DNA from: Elusimicrobiota bacterium
GTDB lineage: Bacteria > CG03 > SLGR01 > JAFGSA01
DNA length: 64,000 nt
NCBI GenBank assembly: GCA_016934855.1
Contig: JAFGSA010000014.1
Location: forward strand, 1-64,000
Direction of reading: 5' to 3'
A program made the translations under genes and the position numbers. Positions 47,901 through 59,900 of this stretch are shown here, piece after piece (the stretch's first letter is position 1; each line of letters opens with the position of its first letter). Below the pieces are notes generated by a model. That model searched no databases. It was not told the DNA's origin and saw nothing but the letters and a program-made list of their open reading frames with translations.

Positions 47901-50900
47901 ATCGGCGCGGATGTGGGCAAGGCCATGAGTCTTATAGCGAAGAGGCAGGAGGGGGATATCTCCGAAGAGGAGATGGAAGCGCTCGACAGGGAGCTCGAGG
48001 AGATGGTCTGGGCGCTCGGCACCGAAGTGGGACGGCCTGCGCAGAGGGTGATGGACTGGCTGGAGAACGCCTATGGGGAATATACCAGGGAAATAAAAAA
48101 TAAGAAGATAGGCGGGAGTATAAGCGAGATACAGAGGGAGATAGATGCGATGTACCCGGCCGTGCCCGAAGAGGAGAAGAGAGCTGCGGTCGAAAGATTG
48201 AAGGCTGCTGTCACTTTGGCCCTGGAAGAATATTACGGCAGGACTCAGTCGGATCAGGAGCTGATGAAGAAGAGGGAAGAGTTCTATAATCCGGAAAAAC
48301 TCAGAGGTAAAGCGGTAACTGTGAATAATCCCGTTCCTTATCTTGTGTTTAACGGCGTGAGTGTGCCGGATGACGAAGAGGGTTTCAGGCACGAAGCGCA
48401 GTCCGTTCTTGTTTTTAAAGATCCCGTTACGACCGATGCTGTGGGTAATAAATATACGGGCCCCGTATTCCTGCGGGCTTCCGCGATAAAACCCGGTTCG
48501 GCCGCCGATAGAGATAGGGAGAGCGCCGAATATATAGATAAGCTCGGAATACCGACCGATGGCATGTATTACGGGAGGATAGTGGGGAGTGCCGAAATAG
48601 TATATACTTTCGAGTTCGACGATGCGCTGTGGCAGGCGCTTTCGGGGCTCGACGGCAAAGAACCGGTGATGGTGACGTATAAAGCCCCGGACGAAGATGG
48701 GAACATTGTCGAACACACTATAGATCTTGCGCATGTATGTGTGCTTTCATGGAACGAGACGCATCCTAAAAAGAGATACGGCGTTGTCGTTGTCAACCCG
48801 CGTAAATTCGAAAAACCCCCACTGTACATCGGGAAGAAAGGGCTCTTCGACGTAGACCTTATCAATGGCACGCAGCTGAGGGATTCTACGCCGGCCCTGG
48901 TGGAGGACGACGCGGACTGGAACGATTTCGATAAGAGCTGGCAGGACCGGTATAAGCCTGTTAAAAGAGAGTACGATATACTGGTCCGCGAGATGCTCAG
49001 GACGATAGCTGCCGTAAAAGGCACCCAGAAGCTGGACGAGCAGGCTCTCGAGGCTCTCGGTTCGGAGCAGGTGGCGGATGCTTTCGAGACAGAGATAGCT
49101 AATATAAGAGAAGCCAACGAGAATATAGTCATAACCGTCAGTGCCAACGGATTCATAAAGAGGACGTCCGTTTATGAATACAAGCAGCAGAAAAGGGCAG
49201 GAAAAGGCAGAAAAGGCATGAAGGTCACTGACAGGGGAGGCAAGGCCAGCCAGCTTGTCGCGTGTTCGGCAGGAGCTACTCTTCTTGCTTTCACGGACAA
49301 AGGTAATGTGTACAGACTGCACGCGGAGAATATCCCCCGGCAGGGTCCTGATACGGTCGGAGAGGATATAAGGACAGTTATTCCGTACATGCAGGAAGAC
49401 GAGGTTGTGGCGCAGATACTTCCGGTAGAGGATTTTATAGAGAGCAGGTTTATAGTGCTTGCCACGAAAAAAGGTAAAGTCACCCGGTTCGATATAACCA
49501 GGTTCGCCGAACTTGAAAAAGGCATGCCTGTCATGAAGCTCGATGAGGGAGACGAATTGCTCTCGGTAGCCGCAACAGGCGGATCGAGCAGGATACTCCT
49601 TGCAACGAAGAAAGGCAACTACCTGGTTTTCCCCGAAAGCGGTGAAGGGGGCATCAGGGTCCCGAAATCGGATACGGTGCAGGGAGTGATAGGCATAAAA
49701 CTGCAGGACGGCGACGAAGTCATAGGCGTTGAAGTCATCGAACCTGCCGAAGAGGGATATGAGGAAGAGAGAGCGCAGGAATATATCCTGACGGTCACGG
49801 AAAAAGGCTATGTACAGAAAGTGAGCGTCGATACTTATTCGGAGGTTACAAGGAGGGCAGGTCTCCTGGCAAAAGGCGAGGGTTTTATCAATTTCAGGAC
49901 CTCCGAAGATACTGGAGACGTGGTTGCTATCATAAAAGTGAAAGGCAGCGACCATATATTCTCCATGACCTCGGGCGGGAACCTGCTAAGGGCTGCAGTA
50001 GATGACGACAGCGTAAGGGAACTGCAGAATGTGGGCGCCACCATGGGCGTGAAGCTGATGCAGGTGGATCCTGACTCGCAGATATCCGCGGTATCGCGCC
50101 TCGAAGGCGGCATGGATACTAGGAACATAGATGTCCAGCGCATAGGCCTGCTTGAACAGCGGATAGAAACGGTGGCGACAAAAATAGCCGAACTTGAAAG
50201 GGAGAGAGCCGAGAGGCAGCTGGGGCTCAGCGAGGGAGCATCACCCAGGTTAGTGCCGACCGGGCAGAATGCCCAGATCGTCCGGGATCTTATGGACCAG
50301 GTCGGAACGGTAAGAATGACGGGCGCCCTTCCGGAAGACACGAAGCCCGTCACTTTGAAAGCCATAGCGGTTCACAGAGACGTAAAACCCTGGCCGGAGC
50401 TCCTTATGGATTGCCCGATTTTCTATGAGTATGAACTGATAGAACTGATAGCCGGGGAAGAAATGCCCGGCGAATACCTGAAAAATGCCATTATAAGGGA
50501 TTTCGGATACGATTTTACTGCGGATACCGAGACGGAATGGCTCAACGAACTGCTGAGAACAGTAGATTTTTACAAGCAATGGGCAAAGATCAGGGGAAAA
50601 GAGATAGAGCTTACCGATGAGATCAAAGAACTGCTCGAAGCCACCGAAGATATCAGGCAGTCCGGCAGGCCGCTGAAATCCCTGACACTCGGCGAGATGA
50701 GGCTTATAATAAAACTTAACAGGAAACTGCTCGAAGCGACATACCCGAAAGAATTATGTCCGAGAAGCAGGAGGAAGATAATAGAGACCAGGACTTACGG
50801 CACAAAGCCCGGATTGAAACTTATAGTCGCTCCGCCGCGCAGAGCGGGCGAGCTGGACGAATGGGGAGAAGTCGTCCAGAAGGACCAGGTACACGGCAGG

Positions 50901-53900
50901 ATACTGGGGTATGTCACGGTCGTGGATGTGAGAAGGGTCGGATCTGACGTATGGTGGGATATGCAGGACACGCATATGAGCGAAGGATACAGCCCCAACG
51001 AGAAAAATTATTTCTGGGTGACGAGCGAGCCCGTATGGCTCGACCGGCCTGTACCCTGCGAGTGCGCGGCCAGGGTATTCGACGTTGATGCCCTGACAAT
51101 TTTCAAGGCTATAACCGAAGAACAGCAGGCTAAACCCGAGGAAGAGGACGGAAAGGAAAAGAAAAAGAAAAAGAGATTCGAGTTTGAATTCAGCGCGGAA
51201 GAGTTCAGGGACGGCATGTCGGTCGAAACCCTCATCAGGACAATAGAAGAAGATTTCGGCGAAGACGTCTTCGGAGAATACGGCGAAGATTATGATCCGA
51301 TATCCATGCTTAACTATGGTGTTCTCGGAAGTATGGATTTCTACGAACTCTGGCTCGGGAAGAACGGAGCGGCGAAACTGCCCCGCGAGATTCAGATGCT
51401 CATAGACGGGGCCCAGATGATAATGGAAAACGAAGATGTCTCTGATTTCGAAGAGCTCTCCGAGGAAGGGCAGAAAGCTATTATGTGGCTCAACAGGAGG
51501 CTGCTTGAGACTTCGTATGCGCCCGATATATGCCCGCTGAACCTGGCAGCAAAGATAGAGTCGAGGCTGACGCAGATAGCGCGGCTGAGGATGACGAAAG
51601 GCAGTGTCGGTAGGAAAGGGGAAAAACTCGTAGTGATATTCTATCTCAATCTTTTAAACCTCACCAGGCAGCTCACCAGCGAGCAGAGGAAAGAGATAGA
51701 CCAGGCTGTCCTTGTAGACATTACCAGCCTTATAGAGCATGGCAAGGATGAAGAAATAATACCGGTGATGAAGAGCGCCGCCCAGCGCGTCGTTACCTAC
51801 ATGAGAAAGAACCCTAGAAACAGGTTCCTGGTGGAGACGCTCACGAATAACGGCGAGCTGCTGGGGAACATGGCGCAGCATGTATTCGTCAGGGAACTGG
51901 AGAGTCCTTTCTCCCTTGAAGAAAGACTCGCCGAAAAGAAAGACGAAAAGAGGATGGAGGGCATAGATATAACAAAAGGGGTCGCGGGGGTAGAAGTCGA
52001 AGGCGACATGGAGGCCCTGACGGACGACATAATCTTCGCGTTCGAGAAACCGGACCTCACGATAGACCAGGTAAAAGACCAGCTCAACACCGTGCTCCGG
52101 CGGCTTCTGCCTGAGGATGAATGGCGCGATATCGAAGCCATACTGTTCGGCCCGGACGAGTATGCTTCGTATGTGGAAAGGAATATATTCTACAGGGCGC
52201 TACTGAAGGCGGTCATAACCGGGAGCGAATTTAACGAGAAACTGGCGGAGAACATAAAAAGACTGGATCTCATATTCCGCGAAGGGGGGCTCCACCGGGA
52301 TGTCCTTGAACTTATGGAGGATTTCATCGATGTGCCCGGCTTCAACGAGAAGATACTCAGCCAGATATCCGATGCGATAGAATACAGGAAACTGGTAGCG
52401 GAGCGGGACAGGCTCATGGAAGAGCTCGACGACCCGGATTCGGAGGACCCGAGGCTTCTGGATATACTGCAGAGGCTGGAACCTTACAGACTGAAAAGAA
52501 CAAGTCCTTACGACATAGTGGGTGCCGTAGGTGAGATGAAGCAGGCTTCTTATCTCAGGGAGCACGGTTTCAGGATACTGGCATTCGGGCCCAGGTTCAT
52601 AGACACCGATAAGTGGCCGCGGCATCCAGGCCAGGTAGATATAGATATCCTCGCCGTGAGGGACGACCCGGCAACCGGCAGGCCTGAAATATGGTTCATC
52701 GAAAACAAGAATTACGGAAGGATAGCCGGCGACCCGCTTGCCGATACCGGTTATTCGGAAAAGTATGCGTACATGGATAAACTCGTTCGAATATTGTCCG
52801 GGGAAGATATTCCCGGAAGCCATTTCGAAGGAAGAAGAGAGGCCCAGCGCCGCTTCAGCGAACTTCTGGAACGTGCGGGAGTGGACACGCCTCAGGCGGG
52901 CCTGGGTTCTTTCATGCATGAACAGAAAGGCGATGCCCGGATGCCGGTAATAAACATGATGTTCAGCGTTACGGCAGAGATGTTCATGCCTCCGAAAGAG
53001 ATAGACCGAATAACGGGAGATTCGGGCGAGCAGGGGCTCGTAAAGGCTCTCACTGACGGAACGGTCGAGCGCGGACCGCCTTATATCTTCCAGCAGCTGG
53101 AAAAGACAGCGCAGGAAGCAGGTATATCTTTTATTCCCAAACAGACAATCCTTATAACACCCTTCATGAGCCCCGAATCCGGACAATACAGGGATTTCCC
53201 GCCGATATTCATAGATAGAAAAGGCACTCTTGAACTTGAGAAAGCACCGGTTTCGGAAGAATCCGTCATCATGCAGGCCTCGAAAGCCGCCTTTGACACC
53301 ATAGCCGGACCGGTTTCCCGGACCGCGTCTTCGCTTACTACGGCAATGTATGTATTCAGAGTCGTACTGAACAGGGCGGAACAGATAGCTCTTGACACCG
53401 GCTACCTGGAATACGATAGCCTGAAAAACCGGCTCGTTGAAGAGCTGGGAATGGATATAACACTCAGCCAGTTCGCGGAACTGGTAAAAGCTCTCAGAAA
53501 ACGCGGGATATTGAACGGAAGGGCGGACGGTAAGAACAGATACCTTCTCAAGGAAGGTGCCGGAAGAAAAGAGATAGAATACAAACTGCCGAAGTCACTC
53601 AGGAGCAAAATTCAGTCTTTTGAGCGCAGGCTTGCCAGAATAGACTCGCTCCAGTACAACAAGGAGGCCGAACTTGCGAAGAAACTCAGTCTCTGCGTTT
53701 CTCTGATAGATGATTACGGACTGAGAGAAATATACCCGGGACGCGTAGAGGCAATAGACACAATGCCTGACAGCGCGGAAAAAGCGAAAAAATACCGCAC
53801 GCTCCTGGGAAGATACAAGAGGTACCTCAGCGAATCCGCAAGGAAGTTCAGGTCTCTCGGCGAATGGCAGGCGGCGCTTGCGGAGCATGACATAGACCTG

Positions 53901-56900
53901 GATATCAGGATAAACGACGATATGGCGACCCGGCCCGTTAAAGAGAAGAGCGGCGTAAGATACGACGGGGACTATGTCCTGTTTGTCGGTGACAGCGGGC
54001 TCTCCGTGTCATTATACACGGGCGAAGGTGAGTACCTGTATCAGGGGACCGGTACAGGGGATCTTTCCTGGGAGAAGGAGCTGGGGGAGATACAGGATAT
54101 GGTGCTGGAACCGCTCATAAAAGAGCAGATGAAAGAAGCTTTCGATGTAATAATCGGCGAAGACGGCGCAAGTATCCTGGATATCGAAGATTTTGTTCCC
54201 ACGCTGCTGGTGATAATGAGGGAGATGGGGCTCTTCGACAGGTACATGGGCCTTTTCATGGGGGAAGAAGATTATGTATCCAAGCGGCTTTGGAGGCTGA
54301 TAACCAGATCGGCGCAGAATTACCTCAACGAGGCGACGAAAAAAGAAGGAAGATATACCGGGTACAAGGATTCCGTACCCGTGGAGACACTTGATAAATT
54401 CATAAAAGCCATAAGCGCATATATAGTTTCGGCTACGGCCGAAGGGCAGCCTGAACAGAGAGCCGAAGTTATGGAGACCCTGCAGTTCCTTATAATAAGG
54501 CTGGTGGAAAAGAAGTACTGCAGGATGCTGACAGACGAGTATGACAGGGAAATGCAGGAGGATAAGCAGTACGGTGCCGTAGAAAAGGAGGACATAGAAA
54601 AAGAGTTTACATCGAGCGGACTGTATACCGATGATGAGAATTCAAAACTCATCATGTCCCTGCTGGTCTCTTCCGGACTGCTCGTAGGGAAGGGCCATAT
54701 ATTCGAAGTAACGGACGACGACCAGCTTCTGGAAGGTTTCAGAAGATTCATAGATATGCCTTATCAGCAGAAGCGCATAAAGAGCGTCATGAGGATATTC
54801 AGGTTCCTGCAGCGCGCGAGCGGCAGGCTCTTCACTGTCGCGGACCTTAAGGAATCCAGCCTGGTCGACGAGGGATTCAAGAGGGTGCTCCATAAATTCC
54901 AGAGCGCCGGTCTTTATGACGATATAGAAGGTTTCAGCGACGAAAAGCTTAAAGCAGTGCTGCGGGTTCTCGAAGCCGCCATAGAAGCGAGGAAAAAGAG
55001 AAAGGGAAGGGAAGTGTATAAGGATGTGGGCGCCAGGGTGGTCGATGCCCTGAGGGAAGATATGCGGTCCTATCCCGAAGGTTCCCCCGTAAGAGAGGCT
55101 TTCCGACGGGTCGAAAACGACTGGGACACCGCGCTCCACTGGAATCTCAGAGGTCTCGCTCCGTCTACGGTGCTCTATCTTCACCAGATAATAGGTATAG
55201 TAAGGAGTCTCACCCAGAGGTCCCTTCTGATAGCGGACGAGATGCGTACAGGAAAGACTCTCCAGGCTATAGTGACTTTCCTTAATTCGGATGAGAAAGA
55301 AGCTCTCTATATATGTCCGAAGAAGACTTTCGACAGTATACTCGATGCAGTGTCTCTGACGGATATAAATGAATACGAAGAAGTGATAATAATAGGCGCC
55401 GTTCCGATATCTCTGAAACACGCTCATCTCATAGAGAGCGGCAAGCTCAAAGTGCTTACGGATAACAAGAAGATACATAGTATTTTATCTGCTCCCCCCA
55501 GGGAGGGAAAGAGGCTCGTGATAGTGAACCCGGAACGGCTGGAAGGGCAGCTCGTTGATGATAACGGGCACACTGTCTTCAGTCCGGGTTTCGTCGCGGT
55601 GGACGAAGCACATTACGGCAGGAACCTCCATGAAAACACGTCTCCGCCGAAGAGAGCCGCGCTCATGGCCCGTTTCATCCAGCAGGCCGAGTACAGGCTT
55701 CTTATGACCGGTACTCCTCTTCTGAACCGTCCTCGCGAGTACATGTCATATATATTGATGCTGTTTCATGATTATGAGAGCACCGATAATTATCTGAAGG
55801 AACTCATCCCGCTGATCACCGGCGTCATCGACCATATGGAAATCAGCATAAAAGATGAAAAGATGAGACAAGAGGTCTTGGAAAGGATCGCTTCCATATC
55901 GGGCGAACTGGACCTCGGAGTGACTGTCCGGGCGGCCGGGGACAAGCTGGTTTTAAACAAAGAAAAAATAAAAACGAAAAAATGGATGAAAGAACTGGCT
56001 CCCATACTGACGGGCCAGGCCGGCAGGATAGAGCTTGACCTGGTCAGGGGAGACACCGGGCAGGAGATCATAAAAGTGATGAACAGGCTGGGAGAGTTCC
56101 TCGGCGTAAAGATAAGAAGCGAAATAGACGGCGTACTCGTGGTCAGAAGGGCTTCGGCCAGGAACGATTTTTATACTTATAATCCCAGCTCTTTTGCCAT
56201 GCAGCCGGTATGCCTGGGATTTTTCAGGGATTTTCTGGCTAAATCAGGGGAACAGGTCCCGTCCGATGACCGCGAAACTGCCGAGAAGGCCCTGCGGCTG
56301 ATGAAGAAGAGGTTCGACGAAAAGACCCTGGATCCGGAATTCATAAAAATGTTCCAGCGGCTTCTCTTCAGGATGTCTCTTGATTCGTCGTTCTCCATGA
56401 TGCTCAGGAGAAGGTCTTCCGACGTCATACCCGGGCTTCCCAAACGCATATACCACACCGTAGAAGTAGATCCCGTGAACAGGACCATGCGTATCGTGGG
56501 CGGCAAGGCCGGTATCGAATGGCTGGATCACTCGGCGCTCCTGGATACGGATGAGGGAAAGCATGACGGGAATAACCTCATGATACATCTTCCAGAGGAA
56601 TTCGAATGGCAGGCAGAACTTTACAGGGCCATACTGAACGACCCGGAGATAGAAGACGGATTCGAAAGAGACACTATGCTCTATGAAGTGATAAACGATC
56701 CGGGATACCTGTATATGAAAAAACCGAGCATCATACAGAAATACATCAACCAGGGGAAGATAAAACCCGAACAGGTCAGATCGATAAAGACCGAGGCCCT
56801 TAGAAGGCTCATAAAGGCTATCATAGAGAAAGAGGGGGAGGCATCCAAGATGGTGTTCGTGGTAGAGAGGATAAACCACGCGGAAGAGCTGGCGAACGTC

Positions 56901-59900
56901 CTGTCGACTCTATTCGGACCGATAGGACTCAATGTGAGCGTTATCCATTCCGGTAAAACGCCGACCGAAAGGCAGGATGCGATAGAAGATTTCGGTTCGC
57001 CGGTCGGAAGGTCCACTTTCCTCGTCGGAACGTATAAGACAATCGGCGAAGGGCTCAACCTCCCGGCGAAATATGTGTTCGGTATACTGAATCCGTTCAA
57101 TCCTGAGGAAAAAAGACAGCTTAATTCGAGGAACCTCCTGAGCGGTTATTCGGAAGTACATTATATAGACCTGTCTTTCCTCTTCTCGGACGCTTCATAC
57201 GAGTGGGGTGACGAGGAGATGTTCAAGCAGGCGCAGGTTGCCAGCGATAAATCCCACAGCGACGATGACCGCAGGAGGGAGATAGGAATAGCGAAAGATG
57301 TGGTAAACAATGCTACTACGAACGGCAGCCTCGATGTACAGGTAGAAGAGGATGTCTTCCTGACCTATGAGAGGGAGATAAAACAGGCGGAAGTAAAAGA
57401 GATACAGCAGGTCGCGAGCGAAAGGGAATTCCGCGGCCGCATCAGGAGGATGGAGCTCAGGGCTGCGACGACCTACGGCGAGTTCAGCGATGCCGGACTG
57501 ACCAATATTAAGATCAACCGCATAATTGCGGCGCAGAGGGAGAAAGCTTACGGTATAGAAGAGATATGGATGAGGAAACTGGCAAAGATATTCACCGAAG
57601 GGACTCCTTCCGTAAAGATAACCATTGACGGGACTCTGAAGGCTTCGGTCCTGGAGCGCCTTGACGAGATGGCCCGGCTGATGGGTGTGCATATACTGGT
57701 AGACGAAAGTCCCGAAGATGCCAACACCATTACCGTGTCGGTCCGAAAAGGCGATGAAGTCCCGTACTGGGCCAGGAATTTCGCCAGGATACTGACCCGT
57801 GACAGAAAGACTCTCGATCTAGTTGTAGACGATATATCCGAAAGAGCCGATATATACAGGAAGGCGTACGAACTGGCTTCTTTTGCCGGCATAGACCTGG
57901 ACATAAAACCGGGAGAGCCGGCTGAATCATGGATGGTGGATGTCGCCTCTATTATTACCGGTGAAAGGGACAGCCTGGAGATAGGTATAAGCGACAGGGG
58001 AGAGAGGAGCATCGCTTATGCGAAGCTCAGGAAGATGATAAGGGAATTCGATCTTCCTGTTAATATATCCAAGAAGAAGAATTCAATAGTGCTGAGGATG
58101 GAAGAGGGCTCCAAGATCAATGTGTGGATAAGAGATTTCGCGGCTCTGCTTACGCAGAACAAGGCAGAAGTTGATATATCGCAGATGCTGACAGACAAGG
58201 AAGCAAGAAAGAAGATAACATCGCTGGCCGAATACCTGGGAGTATATATAGACAGCCGCAGGAAGACCGCATACCTCGGAGTTAGGAGAATGGAATTATT
58301 CGGAAGCAGGAACGTCACGAAATCTGACTGGGAGGAACCAGGTAAGCTGATATGCGTTTACGGGGCAAATAAATTCGTTGCGGGATTCGTATCAGCTGTC
58401 TCGTATGTGGACTGGAACGGAGACCCGATAGAGGGAGCCGACGCCCGGTCCCTCGTTGTAAGGGATTTTATAATCAATGACGGCATAGGTTCCGAGGTGG
58501 AAAGGGGAATAACCAGGGACTATATGATCGAGCAGCTGAAGCTCAGGGCACTGGACAGTGCCTGCGACAAGATATTCATCCGGAATGAAAAAGGTGAATA
58601 CGAGGTGATAACGGCGGACCCGGTGGTAGTATTCAAGAGAGGCAGCACGGATGTTTTCTACAGGGGTGCCAGTGTCGAGTACGTTTATGAGGCTATTCTG
58701 AGGGACCTCAGGGTGGGAAGGATAGACGTCGAGATAAAGAACGAGACCCTCGTGCCCGATTACGGCCCGACGGGGGAAGACCTGGTTTTCCCGGGACAAT
58801 ACAGGATAATCACGTGTCTTGATAAAAGCAGGTATATAATAATAAACAAGGAAGGTCTCATAGTGAGCAGGGGTAAACTCGACGGCAAATCGCTTGCTCC
58901 CGCGTTCGAGGATATAATAAGGCAGGTTATAATGCTGTCCAGGATAAGGGGTAAAGGGCTGGAAGTGGAGACCCAGATACTGGACGAGGCGCAGGTACTG
59001 GACGATTTCAAGCCCGAGGTTGGCGATATAGGTTTCAGGCACGGGTACAAGATATTTGCCGATTACAGCATCATAAGAGACAGGTCCGGGCGTCTGATGG
59101 TCGTCTATAAGAAGGACGATAATATCCAGGTGGTGTCCCGGGACGCAAAAACCCTTCTCGAAGCGTATGAAATAATACTTAAACATCAGAACATAGATCC
59201 CCTGACTTCGCGTATCCCCGTCCTGGAAAGGGATATGCCGAATCTGACGTACAAGCCGGAAATAGACGAAATCGAATCAGCCATGTACACCATATTCACG
59301 GCATCTCACCTCGGTCCCGAGGAAGGAAGGCCGGATATGGTCCAGGGGTTCGCGGGCATAAGAAAAGACGACAAGGGACTTCCTGCAGTGCCGCCTCTGT
59401 ATCTTGTTGATAAAGACAGAAGGCCTACCGGCGTCAAGACATCGCGTACCGCGCTTATTTACAGGGTGATAAGGCAAAACGACGTAAAGAGGATCTTCCG
59501 CAACTATATCGATACCGTAATCGGTCCTGAGAAGGAATCCGATTTCGTGCTCAATCTCAGGGATGCTACGAAAAGAGTCGGGCTGGACGGGCAGCAGAAA
59601 GAGGAGTTCGTCCTTTCCGGGGTAGCGTTAACCGGTACGGGTCTATACGGAGGCAATGCTCTTAAGATCGTGCTGGTCAAAAGAAATTCGCCCGATGCCC
59701 CGCAGCCGGTGGATTCCGTCAACAGCAGGGAGCTTTCCAGGCTTCTCGGGATGGATCAGGACACGCTGCCGGACGATATAGAGGTAGTATCGGTGGGACA
59801 GCACTGGATAGAGAACCGGGCGGATCTGCCGGAAAGAACGGACCTCCTGCTCAGTATATACCTGGGAGGAATCGTCATGTGGGGCGCGCCCCAGTTCACG

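Noticed and set aside
47196..48734. Open antisense frame of 512 codons opposite the giant gene
   Set aside because: Low frequency of TTA, CTA and TCA in the sense codons removes antisense stops. The translation has no motif, and the sense frame continues unbroken.
48747..49955. Open antisense frame of 402 codons opposite the GyrA-like region
   Set aside because: The sense strand shows unmistakable GyrA C-terminal blades. The antisense product matches nothing.
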